From: Gnetum montanum
Taxonomy: Eukaryota > Streptophyta > Gnetopsida > Gnetales > Gnetaceae
NCBI GenBank assembly: GCA_015680685.1
Contig: MNCI01035354.1
Coordinates: 835,751-899,750 of the forward strand
DNA length: 64,000 nt
Reading direction: 5' to 3'
In this document: positions 1-12,699 of the stretch, piece after piece
How the letters are laid out: each line of letters opens with the position of its first letter
Numbering within the stretch: position 1 is the first letter of the stretch
Made by a program: the position numbers and the translations under genes
Notes under the pieces: generated by a model
The model's database searches: none
The model's input: only the letters and a program-made list of their open reading frames with translations
Told to the model about the DNA's origin: nothing

Positions 1-780
1 GCGTACACGATATCACAGCCACGATATCGCGGCCTACCTTAATTTCTATAAATAAGAGGCAGCTTTCCTTATTCTAGGATGTTAGTTCTCAGTTCCTTAC
101 CCAAACTCTTACAGTTTTTCCTTCTTAGAGTTAAAATTATTTCTCAGTGCATGCCCGCAGTGTGATGATTGTAATTGTACGGCATCCTTTATTCGAGTGT
201 GACGTACTTGGACATGCACATGACCGAAAATAAAGATCGAGATTACTTCATCATTGTAGCATTCACTTAGTTTAATTATTTAATTTTTATTATTATTTAT
301 TACTTTCTTAGTTAATATCTATCTACCCTAAACTCCTATTAAACGCGAAATGAGTACGACTTGATCACAAGCGTTTAAGTGTGACTACTTGGTAACCCAA
401 TAGTGTACCTAGGATCTACGCTTGGTAATCCCAGTAGTAGTTGTGCACAAGGTCCAGGATGTGTACGTATGATTAAGGAACAGATGCTTATCGCACTTAT
501 GCTAGTTTAGATTCTCTCTCCCTTTTCCTCTTAGCTTAATTAAAGATATTTTTCATTGCCTCTAGGAGTAGCACTAGGTTAGAAACCACATCATACACAT
601 CACTTTGGACTAAACCATACGTGACAAAGCTAATACTAGTCTAGGTGAGAAGATAGTGAACTACAACCTACGAGTAATTGTCTAGATACCACAACTAGCC
701 TGTTTGTGAAGTTCGACTGGATCATGCGTGAAACGCTCGTATTCGTATGGTTGAGTGTAGGGGTACCTCGCCACTCATCA
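1..780 (+). mobile_element. LTR (5' edge cut by window), family A
   Basis: The segment ends in ACTCATCA at 773-780, the inverted match of the TGATGAGT that starts the related LTR at 5352. It contains a TATA-like box (tctataaataag, about 47-58) and the AAAATAAAG string near 226, which also occurs in the 5352-6232 copy. From about 340 to 780 it can be lined up with about 5780-6232, sharing the 'gactacttgg', 'ggtaatccca' and 'aggggtacctcgc' words in the same order. No primer-binding site follows it, so it is a 3' or solo LTR rather than a 5' LTR. The first roughly 100 bases of the LTR lie outside the window. Confidence 0.7.
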
Positions 781-1689
781 CATGTCAACCACTTCAAGAA
801 GTTAAATAAAGTCTTTTCATGGTGTGGTTCCCATTTAAAAAGAAAAAAACAACAAACACAAAAAAAATAAAAATAAAAATAAAAACATGATGGGAATTCC
901 AAGCACACCCCTTACAAAAATAAATAGGCTACAAGCACTAGTTATGGAACTTGAAAGGCATGTTACCCATGCTTGAAGGTCTCCTTTAATTAGGGCCTTC
1001 TATCACTTCCTTCTTCTCTTTTCTTCTCTTTATAAAATGGTGGTTGTCTTGTGGGAGCACTCTTGTGTCTTGAGGGGGTGGATTAGTCTTGGAGTGGTGA
1101 TGCGAAGTCACTGAAAGACGCTGGCTTTGGTTTGGACTAAGGATGGATATTCTCAGGGCATTTTAAACACAAAACTCTGCAAGGGACTTCTTATGACCTC
1201 AATTCAGGATTCCATCCCACCTTCTTAGTCATCCATCTATACTACCATAACTCACCTCACTACTAGTTTTTATGTTATGTTTGATGTCTTAATTTGATGT
1301 GTTAGAATTCTTGGATAGATTCTTTTTGGTTGGTCCTTAACTTTTCATGATCGTTAATCAACTGTAGGGCCCATAGACTCCTTAGTTAAGGCTATGCAAG
1401 GGTAAAAGAAGGGTATGTGCCTATTATGGGGAGGATTCACTTACATATCTCTTGGTTTGAATAGTTAAGTTTCTTACCTTAGACATTGCTACAATCTTGT
1501 CTTTCACATATTCTATTGTGTATCTTGCTTTGTGCTCCTTAAACTCTCATTAAATCCTTTCTTCAAACCATTTTCTCAATTTTCTAAATTTGTTGAGCTT
1601 CAAAATCATCTTCTACTATTATCATCATGTTCATGGCTCTTTGGACTTCCATTTGACCCCAATTTCACTCAAAAACTCCTTGTATTTTG
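781..1689. other. No gene recognised; A-rich tract
   Basis: I see no supported coding region. An A-rich (AAAAAT)-like tract at about 841-886 could be a decayed retroposon tail, but no element body is recognisable next to it. Confidence 0.5.
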
Positions 1690-2230
1690 GAAGTTAACCA
1701 AAGTCAATGGTGGTCAATAGCCACATCGACTAGGCTTAGTCAATGTAGCCAACCCTATCAACTAGGCCTCATCAACTAGGCCTAGTCAATGCAAGCCAAA
1801 AACTCTATATATACCACTACTTACTTTGCAAATTTTTTGTCATTTTCTTTATAACAAGAAGGGAGTTTTTGTGATTTTTTAGAGCCCAAAACCTGCCAGA
1901 GCCCATCAATTTCCAACCGTTTGTCCAAATCACTCCGTTCTTTGATCCTATAGCTACCAAAGGCAAGCTCTTAATCATGGGGGCTGCAAACCTTAAGGAT
2001 TCCAATGAAATTTTTTGAAAATTTTTCTAACTTTTCCAAAGGGTTAATGAATGCAATGATTTGAAACCATCAATTTTTAAGAGTTAACCATTTTAACACC
2101 CTCCATAATGACTTATTAACATTAGAAAAAAAAATAAAATAATGATTAGAATTGATTAAATCAACCATAATTGCAACTTAGCCAAGTGTAACTATCCCAA
2201 GGAGATAAGGTATCCTAATTGTTCCATGTT
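1690..2230 (+). mobile_element. Possible diverged U3/5' LTR remnant of family A
   Basis: Repeated 'tcaactaggcc' words (1732-1795), followed by 'gtcaatgcaag' and a TATA-like box (1804-1814), have the same order as the U3 of the LTR at 5352 (repeats 5373-5440, TATA about 5461). Downstream similarity is weak and no clean end or primer-binding site was found. It may be the 5' LTR of the element closed by 5352-6232, or an unrelated remnant. Confidence 0.35.
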
Positions 2231-2259
2231 ACACAACAATTGCTAACCTGTGGTCATGT

Positions 2260-5200
2260 TGTGATTATAGATGGTGCCAAGACCAAAACAACTATAGTAG
2301 GAAGGACCATCACAGCCAAGGGAGAAATGACCCAAGGCTAGAAGGGGCCAACAAGAATAGGCCTAGGATCAACTAGAAGAAATCCATGCAATGGCACCTC
2401 TTCAAGAGGAGCTTGAAGTAGAATCTATTCGATAGATTCTCAAAGAAGAAGTTTCAATAGAACAATTACAGTGTGAGAACACACTAGGACCCATATCAAG
2501 GCTTGAAGTCATACTAACACAACCCTACCTTGACACCATCAGGCCCTATGATATTTAATGCTCAATTCTACAGGAAGTAAACTTCAAGCCATTTTTAGAA
2601 CATGCTCTGGTAGATGTGGAAACATAATTGCAAATCTCTTTCATGTGGCTAATCATCACTTCCAATGGAAAGTCGTACATGGAAGAGATGTACCTCTTTT
2701 GAAACAATAGAAGGGTAGGCTCTACAATGAAGATCAAGGACATTTAGGTGTTCTACTCAATTGAAGTTATCACACATGTTCTTGGGTTGCCTAATTCTAG
2801 GACACAACTAGAAGAGCTATCTACACAAGTTGACCCTAAGGCCAAAAAAGAGTGGACCTAGTGGTGTTACAAGGTCAATTATAAGGGTTCGATGTACTCA
2901 CATTGGCAAAATGTGTATACTTCAAGATAGTGACCTATCATCTCAACTTGATGGTGAGGCTTAACAAGGTAGCTACCTTTTCCACCCAAGCATGTACCAC
3001 TCTAAGTGGGAGACTTCTAGCAAATCTTCTCTAATTGTTCTATTTAGAGTTCAAGAAGAACTTCAAAGAAAACGAACATGGAAGAAAAACCCTACCTTTC
3101 CCATACCTCATCTAAAAACTTTGCAAAAGGATAGGGATCATTTACTATGAAAATAACATGATCATGCATTCTCCTATAGCTTTGTAGTCTAAAATGATGA
3201 AGGATATGTCTTCCATTTCTAAAAAAGGGGAGTAGCAATCACCACCTCCACTACCTACTTAAGAAATAACGTCGGAGGCCCATGTAGCAATTGAGTGCTT
3301 ATGAAAAATCTAAGAACAACTCTTGTGTGAGTAAGAGAAATGTGTAGGAATGAGTGGTGGAGACCCATTTGTATATCAACCTACAATGAGTCACCTTAAT
3401 GAGGGGGCTCAAACAATTAGCTAGATGAAAAAATGTGGACTGATGTTCTCTACCAAATGAACACAATTGCTTATAAAATCAAATCCAAATGCTTGAAAGG
3501 TGATGGTGTCTCTATCTCAACACCATTTATTCCTAGAAATCTCTAGGAATGTTGCCTCCTTTTTGGTGTGCTTGGAAAAGGATGAGGAGGCAATTGTATT
3601 TGTGATGCAACACCAGGGGAAAGAGACCACTGTTGAAGTTATTGCCAACCAAATCATAGAAGCGCTTAACACACTTGCAAAATTTGTACCAGATGTATCT
3701 ACACTTCAAGATGTGTAGATGTTCATAGGCATGGTTAGCAGAAGATTGAGTGCAGCCCAACATGAAGAGTTGCTGGATCGACTAGTGGAGACTGAGCAAC
3801 CAATTTTGGATATCTTCATTTTTCTGGATAACATTACTACAATTCCAGTTAGAGCCACTAGAAGAAAAGGGCAAATGCATCATCTTGGAAGGGCAATTTG
3901 AAATAGCTCAAATACAAAACCAATGCTTGGCTATGGAAGTTGTTGAACTGCATGCCCATTTTACTGATCCTACACTCCTCAGCCTAGTGATAACTAGAGA
4001 TGAAGCTTTTCAACTACTTCAAGAATGATTAAAACAAGCTAAGGAGGAAGTAGTAATGGCCATCATCAACTAGTCCCTAGTAAAAGTAAAAACCTACTCG
4101 ATTCAGAAAGACTTGGTTTAAATGTGCCAAGAAAATGAATCATTGACTACCAAAAAACATCGCTTGAGTAATGTTGATGCACAAAAACAACAAATGTAGA
4201 AATTCATTCATCAACAGTAGGAGCAACTTGCTAGGATAAACATAGAATTAAGAAAACTGGCTATAGAAAATCATAATCTATCTATGGAGAACATTTGAGC
4301 CTTACCCCAGAAATCTTCCATTGAGATTACCACCTAGAAAAATAAGGCTCTTAAATTTAAAGGAGTCAAGAATCACTATAGAGACTAGGTTGGCCTGCAG
4401 AAGGGAATGAATGAGAAGCACATTCAAATGGCTAAGGTAAAAGTAAATAAGGCCCTCTAGCAACTCTAGCAAGGAAGAGAGGTGTGGCAGCCCATCATTG
4501 ATGGAGTAGAAGCCTATAATAGAGCATAGATCCACTTAAAGGAGTTGCATATTGAGGAAATGATAAAGTATATGAAACTAGCCCATCTCTACTATGAAAA
4601 CTTGGTGATGCTGATTGCCAAATGGTTGTAGTTAGAACCTAAAAAGTAGGTGGCTAGCTTGTACTTACTATACGAGGCTAAGTTCAAACACCATAAGGAC
4701 ACTAAGCAAAAGCTTAAGATGAAAAATGCTAAACTTGAAGTTCTCAAGGCACTAATCAATGATCAACTACTAAGAACTTGAGCAAGAAAATGAATGATTA
4801 CCAAAAGCTGAAATATGCAGTCAAAGCATTTGACATCAAGCACAAACAATTCACTACTCGGTTCATCAATGCCAAGGAGCTATTCCTAGCTATTTCTTGT
4901 CCTTGGAATGTGCCCACTTTGGCCACATTGGCAAAGCTACATGGATCATGCATGATCCCAGGAGTAAGGAGGAGAAAATGAAAGCATTATTGGATGCTTT
5001 TTTCCTCTCACCAGAAGTTGCAGTGGCAACAAGATAGGCATAGCCATCACATGTGCCTAAAGTTGGTGAAGGTCTTTTAGAGCCTCAGGAACTTCCATTG
5101 CCTAGGACTATTTAATCTTCCCAACTGACTTCATGCCATCATAGGACATGCTATCTAATTTTGCAAAATCATGTTATGGTGTTCAATTTTGTGTCATGAA

Positions 5201-5341
5201 TACCACAATTTTTTGTAATGTGTGGATTTTTACACTCGAACAATTAGTTTTGTCAAGTTAATTTATTAATTCTAAAGTCAATCAATAATTTCATACCTTC
5301 CAAATTTCGTAGAAAAGCTCAAGGATGAGTTTTCATTTAGT
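2260..5341 (+). pseudogene. Degenerate retroelement internal region, unknown coding type
   Basis: Broken reading frames on the + strand can be followed from about 2560 to 4980, with many in-frame TAG/TGA codons. Segments at 2560-3000, 3500-3718, 3719-3901 and 4778-4981 look like fragments of one protein. The first has an FLEHALVD...YMEEMYLF...LGLPNSRTQLEE pattern reminiscent of plant-transposon-associated proteins. No zinc knuckle, protease, RT or integrase motif is visible. It lies between a possible 5' LTR remnant and a good 3' LTR preceded by a purine tract (5343-5351), so it is probably the body of a non-autonomous LTR element. The precise family is not recognised. Confidence 0.45.
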
Positions 5342-5351
5342 CGTGGGGGTA

Positions 5352-6232
5352 TGATGAGTTGTGGTTGGCTGCGTCAACTAGGCCCCATTGATTAGGCCCC
5401 ATTGATGCATCATTTCATGTGTCAACGAGGCCCTGTCAATGCAAGGTTTATTCTTGCCTATAAATATGCACTCACCAACCCCATTCATGCCATCAATCAG
5501 TCATAGTATAGTAAAGCTCTTGTAGTTTTTTCATTTGAAAGAATATTTTCCTAAGTGCCCACTATAGGAATCATTGAGTATACAGATCTTTATTTGAGCA
5601 TTGTTGTACCTAACCATGATAGTGTGTATGAAAATAAAGGTGAGCTTCTTGATAAACCTTGCAACATTCTAGATAATTTATATATTTATTCATGCATTTA
5701 ATGCTTTCAATTATTTATTAATGTTTTCCAGTAATTAAGATAATTAAGCAAGATAAGCTAGATAGATTAAATACATAAGTATGACTACTTCGAGTGTAAC
5801 ACATATTTGCTTGGTAATCCCAGCAATGTTATTACTTGGTGTGCCCAGTCGCAAAGCACTTTGTAATCTAACAGTGGATATGTGGTTTCAGGACATGTAC
5901 AGAAAGTGGGATCAAATTCTTATGTTAGGACTAGTTATAGATCAATTAGTTAGTTAAATCAAATTAGTCATTAAATTACTTTATCTTTCTCTCTTCAAGC
6001 AGCAAAGAACATCAAATATGAAATGATAAAATCATATTCCTTGATTACACTTAATGATACCTTTGTACTTCACATGTGTAATTAGGAAGACAATGAACAA
6101 CCATTAGAGCAAAGTTCACTTCCTAGAAAACTAGTGCACTGGAAACGAGAGAGTCCATGGAATTTGATCGGATCATGTGTGAGTGCTCTATGATTTGTAT
6201 GGTTGGACATAGGGGTACCTCGCTACTCATCA
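5352..6232 (+). mobile_element. LTR, family A (complete, 881 bp)
   Basis: It begins TGATGAGT (5352) and ends ACTCATCA (6225-6232), a perfect 8-bp terminal inverted repeat. It is preceded by a polypurine-like tract (cgtgggggta). U3 holds repeated 'tcaactaggcccc' words, then a TATA box (cctataaatatg, about 5458) and an AAAATAAAG string (about 5631). Its last 450 bp line up with 340-780. The preceding purine tract makes it a 3' LTR. Confidence 0.7.
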
Positions 6233-8990
6233 GGTATGTACTTGACTTTTTGATATTGGGTAATGTATCGAGAGCCTCCAATGCTTAGGCAATTACCAAT
6301 TTTTCAAAAATTCTTGCAAATGCCAATGGTTACAAGTGCTTAAGATTGCAAAATATTTTCCAATCCCCCCAAAGCCTATTCAATATATTCAAAATCTTTG
6401 TTTATAGGCCATAGGGTTGCTAATTTTTTTGCTACAACTTTCTATCATGATTATTAACAAATTGATACAATTTATAGATGCAGTAGGCCTTTAATTTCAA
6501 TGTAGTATGGTAAGTTTTGATACCCCCAAGGCCATCAAAACTATGCTATATACCATAAATAGTAAACAAAATTTTAGAATACCATGTTGGCTTTATCCAA
6601 CTATGCTAGCTTTGTAGCATCCATGTTGGAATTATTGTAACAATGCTAGAATTGTGTGAGTAGTGTTGAAACTGTTGAAAAAAAAAAATCACCAACCACT
6701 CAAATGCTAGCTTTGTGGAGCAATGCTAAAGTTTATGGAAGCTATGCTGGAAAATTCTATGAAAATGAAAACCCAAATCCCCCAACTCTAGGTGTAGGTG
6801 GTTCTAGCATATTTGAGGTTATAGCCCAAGTAAAACCCATGAAAATGCCAAATTTGATAGTTCCCAAGGCATTTTTGGCCTTCCCATTCCCAAATATAGA
6901 CATGACGTGAATGTTTCCACTTGGTAAGTAAGGCTGTGATGAATTTTCAAGCATTTTTCAATCCCAAATTTTAAGTATGTGAAATTGCAGCTCATGGACT
7001 ACAAACTTCACATTTTACAATGAAAACCTAGCCTCAAGTATAGGGGTGAAGGTTACAATGCCAAAAGATTGCAACATGCACTTTCTTGATGGTGCTTCAT
7101 TGGTCCCTCTTTGTAGGTGTTTGGAGAATTAACCCAAGAAACATCAACAAAGAATGCTCACTAATATTTCTCTCCGTGCTTGATTCTATAGTATCAAACC
7201 ATGCCAAAGAGTGCCTGTGAGGATGAGATAAGATTATAGTAATGTGATAGAGGTTGAAGGCTATATTAGGTTGTGAGGAAATGGTCATAAGAATTATTAG
7301 TGAGTTCTAATGGAATAACAATGAGTTCTAAATGTTGCAATCATGATTATGATTATGGTAGTGACATTTTTGCTGGTCAGTGTGGTCTCTATGCTTTACA
7401 CTTCAAAGTGTTGATTACTTGGTAATGTTTTTGAAGAATGAACATCTCACTCTAAGGTTTCTTTGACCATTAGGCTCCTCCCTTTGCTTTTTTGGGGCCA
7501 TTGGTTTGTCTTTTGGTCTTCATCAATGTTTTGGCTTCTTAGAAATTTTCTTTCTGCTTTTTTTTTTCTTTTTTTATAAGGTGAAACCTTCATTGGGTTT
7601 CATAGCCAAGGCCAAATATGATCTGGTTTTCCTAATAAATAAGATGTGTTACATTCAATAGACTTGATGATGGAGTATGACGAAGGAAATGTCACATCAC
7701 CAAACATCAGTCATCATCATGGCTTAAGGTGAGGAAGGCTATAATTAGGCTATGGGATTGGACTCAATGAGTGGTAATGATGATGATGTGAAGAAAGTAC
7801 TCTTGGTATGGTAGGACAAGCTATCCAAATCTTATGCATCAAGGTCACATGGTAACTTGCTACTATGGAAAGTTACACCTTTCCGATGACATCCCAAGAT
7901 TCAACCCATAAGCACAACTCCAAGAGGACAAGAAAATATGTTGTTACAAGATAATGCATAGGGCCACATGAGACAACTAGTAGACTAGGTTAGCATAGGT
8001 CACTATTGTTATAAGATAGAGAGAGATCCATGTGATGTGCATCAAATTCACAAAGCTTTGTAGTTCATTCTTTGTGCCTAACAAGAAGAGATAGAAAGAG
8101 CATGTAGGCTCACTTGTTGTGGACCATTGGAGTCATCAACATTGGCCATTTTTTGCAACTTGTCAACAATGATAAACAACACTACAAGCAAACATGTAAG
8201 TGTTAGATGTGATTAGGACCATTTAATGGCTTTAATGTTGCATTACAAGGATTTGATAATGTATTGAGTAGGCTTAAGTTCTAGTGAGGAACTCAATTTC
8301 ATGCGTTTTCTCCTCACCATTGTAATTTAGATGGAAATTTCAACTAAGGAACCCTTCATGATGTCTTTGGTTTTAAGGTCAATGATAATCAGGCTACTTT
8401 AGGATGCTAATGTTGTAGGGTAGAATGGTTTTAGGCTTAATATTTGGATATGTAAAGTTAACTCAATCTAATAACATCATGAGAGGAGCTCATTTAGATT
8501 TTAAGGCCAATCAAATTTGCTTCGTAACCCTTCTAGCTTAATCCGACATGACAACATAAGCACATCAAGTGGCACATATGTGATATAATGGTTAAACAAT
8601 GTCAAAATAATGTAAAATACTCTAGTGATAATGCATATATAATTCAAAACACATTACATCAGTGGTCAAACAAGGTCAAAGCTTTAGGCAATAAAGGTTT
8701 TGGGAGGTAGGTGAAATAATGTCTCAATAGTATGAAATGGGGCCAAATGAAGGTCGAATGATGGTTGAAACTCCATGAAATGATGTTAAGACAGGTCAAA
8801 GCATGATCAACAATGGTTGTAAGAAAGAAGGTAATGTGAAAAGGGTGAACCAAAGGCCAATAACATAGAATAAAGCCAAATGATAGCCAAATGATGACAA
8901 TGACGGTCAACAATGTAAAATAAGATCAAATCAAGCCACAACATAGTGAATCAAGGCCAAATCAGTGAAGGTGAAAAATATGGACTAAAA
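6233..8990. other. No gene recognised; short degenerate repeats
   Basis: Between 6560 and 6760 the words 'atgctagcttt' and 'atgttgga' recur every 20-40 bases. Between 8640 and 8970 words like 'ggtcaaatgat' and 'aggccaaat' recur. A T-rich tract lies at 7556-7578. Short open frames here have no recognisable motif. This is probably decayed repeat DNA. Confidence 0.5.
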
Positions 8991-9029
8991 CATTACTAAT
9001 ATGGATTAATTAGAACCAAATTTTAGGCC

Positions 9030-11600
9030 TTCGTGGACCATGGGTTGAAGCTATAATGTTGATGAAGGAGTTTGGACAATTTGGGAGGTCATTTTAAGGC
9101 TATTTCAAGGCTGAAATAAGATCTCATTTTTCAACTACGCTAGATCTACATTGGCTAGCATGGATATCAAACATGATTCATGTCAAAATTTGGGTTTCAT
9201 GGTCTATTATGACTAGTTTTGGGATTTTTATAGTTTGTATTGCTAGTGTAGTAGGTTAGGAGTGAAGTTTGGTTAATTTTGATGTTGATTTAACTTTCTA
9301 AAAGCCACAAATGCCACCAAGAGCTACTATTCACACTAGGACTACCTTGCCTAGCATGGCCCCAGTGTGGTTACATGAGAAAAATGGGTTTGTGGCATCC
9401 CAAGATTAAAATTTGTGCTCTATTAACTTCCTAAGGTAGTGAAAGGGCATTAGGGTTGGGAACCAATTATTTAAAGGCTAAAATAGGCTTTTGGAAGTGA
9501 GGTTTGGAATCATACCCCCTTGGACTACATTGGCTAGCATAGTTGGGGGTGTCCTCAGCATGGATGGATCAAACTTGGATTTTTTATGGTTAACAAAAGA
9601 CTAGATTTTAATAGGCATTAAAGTCTTAAGGTTCTAGGCTTCCTCAGTTAAGTCTTAGGTCATTTGGACTGAGGTAATGCTAGTAAAATCCTCTTGAAAT
9701 TCCGACTATGTTGGAGCCATGTTAGCTAGCATGGATCTGATCGTTCCTAGTGTAGTTACATTTGAATCTTGGCTTTTCATGAGTTTTGGTGGTAAATTGA
9801 CCAAGTTTCTGAGTTCCCAAGGTTACCAATGTTCATGACCAGGGTTTAGGTTCAAAATTTATCAATTCTAATGGTTGTTTGGGTCTTGATATGGTTATCC
9901 CCCTAGAATATGTTAGCTAGTGTAGTCCCAACATGGATTGGGGGATATGATGGATTTCTTGCCATTTTTGACTTAGTTTTTGGCATTTGGTGATGTCTAA
10001 ATGCCCTAGAAGGATTCTAGGGTTAGAATGATGCATCTAGAGGTTAATTTATCTTGTTTATTACTTATTTTTGAGTCTTCATGGAGAAGCCATGCTAGGA
10101 CTACATTGGCCAGCATAGTCCTAGGCCTTCTTAGTAGGGATCTACGATCAAGATTGGTTTTAGCTTATTTTTGTTTAGTTCTTGGCATTTGAGGATTATC
10201 AGTGATCTCAAAAATATGTGAAGAATATAGTATGTCATTTTGAGGGTTGTTTCCAGCACTTGGTGGTCAAACCTCAATAGACCACATTGGGACTATGTTA
10301 GCCAGCATAGTTGGGGTAACCCCCAATGTGGTTCAAAGGTTAGGGTGGGATTTTGACTGATTTTTTCTTGGTTATTTGACATTTTAGGATGACTCAAAAC
10401 TCTAGGGAGGTATAAATATTATGAAATACAAATTTGAAGGCTATTTATGACATTTGATGGTAAAACCCCTACCAACCATGCTAGGACTATGTTGGTTAGT
10501 GCGGTTTGAATGGCCCCTAGCATAATTCAACTAAGAAAAATGATTTTTGACATTTTTTGTTGGGTTTTGGAAGGTTTTAGAGCTTCCAAAGGCTTTGATA
10601 AAGGTTTAGGGCCTGGAGTGATCAATCTAGAGTTGACTAGAAGCTTGATTGATAGTGGATAGTCCCATCCCCCTTGGAACTATACTGGTCAGCATAATTG
10701 TAAAGAAATCTTGATTTCTAGGCAATTTAAAAGATGAATAAATTATGTTTTTGGGCAACTAGGGCTGCTAGTGCCAATGGCTATGGTCTAGGCTTAAAAC
10801 TATTGACCTCAAAGGTTATTAGAACCTTGTTTTACCACTTTTTCTCAAAGCTATGCTAGCCAGTGTAGTTCCATCATAGTTGTAAAGAAATTTTGATTTC
10901 TGAGAAATCTAGAAGGCCAATCGACTAAGTTTTTCAGCCCTTGAGGTCATTAGTGCCTATGGCTATGGTCCAAGATTAAAATTTTTGACCTTGAAGATCA
11001 TTAGAATCTTGTTTTTGCACTTTTTCTTAGAGCTATGTTGGCCAGCGTAATTGTGGAGAAATCTTGATTTCTGGGTAATCTAGAAGGCCAATCAACTATG
11101 TTTTTGGGTTCCCAAGGCTAGTAATGCCGATGGCTATGGTCTAGGCTTAAAAATTTTGATCCTAGAGGTTATTAGAACCTTGTTTTATTACATTTTCTCA
11201 AAGCTACACTAGCTTACATAGTTCTAGTGTAGTTGTAAAGAAATCTTGAATTTTTGGCAATCTAGAAGACCAATCATCTAAGTTTTTGGGTCCCTAGTGG
11301 CTATGGTCCAAGCTTATAACTACTAACCTCAGAGATCATTGAAACCTTGTTTTTGCTATTTTTCTCAAAGCTATGCTGGCCAACATAGTTGTGGAGAAAA
11401 TGACTCTTTTTGACCATTTTCAACTTAGTTTTCAAGGTTTGATGGCTATCAAAGACTCTGAAAGGGGTTTAAGGCTAGGTGTGATCATTTTGAGGTCAAT
11501 CAAAGGCCTAGTTAGTATCAATCATCTCCATTTCTTGTAAAAATAACTTGGCCAGTGTAGTTTTACCTCCTTCTAGTGTAGTTTTTAAAGATGTCTTATT
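9030..11600 (+). repeat. Diverged tandem array, about 14 units (190 bp, then about 172 bp)
   Basis: A core resembling GGACTACATTGGCTAGCATAG recurs near 9152, 9347, 9531, 9721, 9911, 10106, 10298, 10491, 10685, 10857, 11036, 11209, 11376 and 11547. Spacing is 184-195 bp for the first nine units and 167-179 bp for the last five. Between cores, conserved words include 'tttttggcatttgg', 'ttctagggttag' and, in the later units, 'aaatcttgatttctggg', 'ctagaaggccaatc' and 'attagaaccttgttt'. No coding frame is kept. This is an old satellite-like array or the tandem-repeat region of a large retroelement; it ends shortly before the Ty3/gypsy protease remnant. Confidence 0.8.
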
Positions 11601-11974
11601 TTGGTATGAGTTTTTTGTCACTTTTAGTGCTTAGAACCTTCTAGTGTTAATGTTTAGGTTTCCAATTTGGTATAGGACTATATTGGCTTCAATGATTCAA
11701 GGTTGGATGACTAGGAGATGTGTTGTGATTATGGTTGGTGCTTGGAACTAATTCCAAGGCTTATTTAGACATTAATCCTAGCATGGTTTTTGTTAGAATG
11801 TGTTAATTCCGTTGTATTAGAATTTTTATTAGTTTGTATAATAATGTTATGTTGGTTAAAATGTAATTCTATGAGACAATGATTAGTAAAATATGAATGT
11901 AAGGCCATCAAGCAAAACAAAGTAAAAAATGTTGATATAATAAAGATAAGAGAAAGAAAAGAGTTACAAATGCA

Positions 11975-12127
11975 TTACCAATTTAAGGCCGTTGTGGGCC
12001 ATGATATTACTAGTTTTAGGCCTTAGCATGCCATTGTATTACCAATTTTAGGCCTTAACAGGTCATAACATTGCCAATTTTAGGTCTTAGCAAGCCATGG
12101 TGGTGTTAGTTTTGGGCCTTAGCATGT
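11975..12127 (+). repeat. Minisatellite, about 32-bp unit, about 5 copies
   Basis: Units of the form ttaccaattttaggccttag followed by about 12 bases ending 'gccatgata' repeat from 11975, with later copies shortened or diverged. It lies just upstream of the protease remnant of the Ty3/gypsy element. Confidence 0.7.
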
Positions 12128-12175
12128 CTACACCTACCTAACAAGTAAGTACAACTTAAACAAAAAATTACTTTT

Positions 12176-12376
12176 ACATGCTATATGAATATTTTAGTAG
12201 TTGATATGTCATCCACTTATGGTGTTCTTTTATCTATGACTCTTGGAGCCAAGTTTGTGGGCTTCTTTAGGTCAAATTTCTCAGAATTATTAATTCCTAT
12301 CAAAGAAAAATCTAAATATATGATTATACCAAGAGAACCTTTTTATAAACAAGTGGTAACAACTTTCAACCAATAG
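12176..12376 (+). pseudogene. Retroviral-type aspartic protease region remnant
   Basis: A short frame reads VVDMSSTYGVLLSMTLGAK and later IPREPFYKQVV. The pattern of a hydrophobic strand followed by 'YG-LLS---GAK' is typical of the C-terminal half of plant Ty3/gypsy proteases. The catalytic DTGA segment is not visible upstream, so the domain is incomplete. Confidence 0.5.
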
Positions 12377-12699
12377 AATAAATCTCTAGGATATCAAAAT
12401 ACCAATCTCTGGGAACATTTTATGAATGAGGATATAGGTGAAACTGTAGGCATAAACCCTTTTGTGTACACATATTCTATCCAATATTACCAAGCTTTTA
12501 AAGAGTGAGAAGAAGTTTATGAAGATACTTTACCATATCACTAACATGATGAAAGAACATTTCTTTTTGGTGACCCACCACCATTAGGAAATCATAAGGA
12601 TGTAGAGATTTTAACCAATAAAACATTAGAAGATGAGCCAAATCTTAATGATAATCATTGTTACCTTGATCAAAGGGTTTATTTTTTAGATTTCACTAA

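Noticed and set aside
9030-11600. CRISPR-like spaced repeats
   Set aside because: Units are 170-195 bp, diverged throughout, in plant nuclear DNA; this is a satellite-like array.
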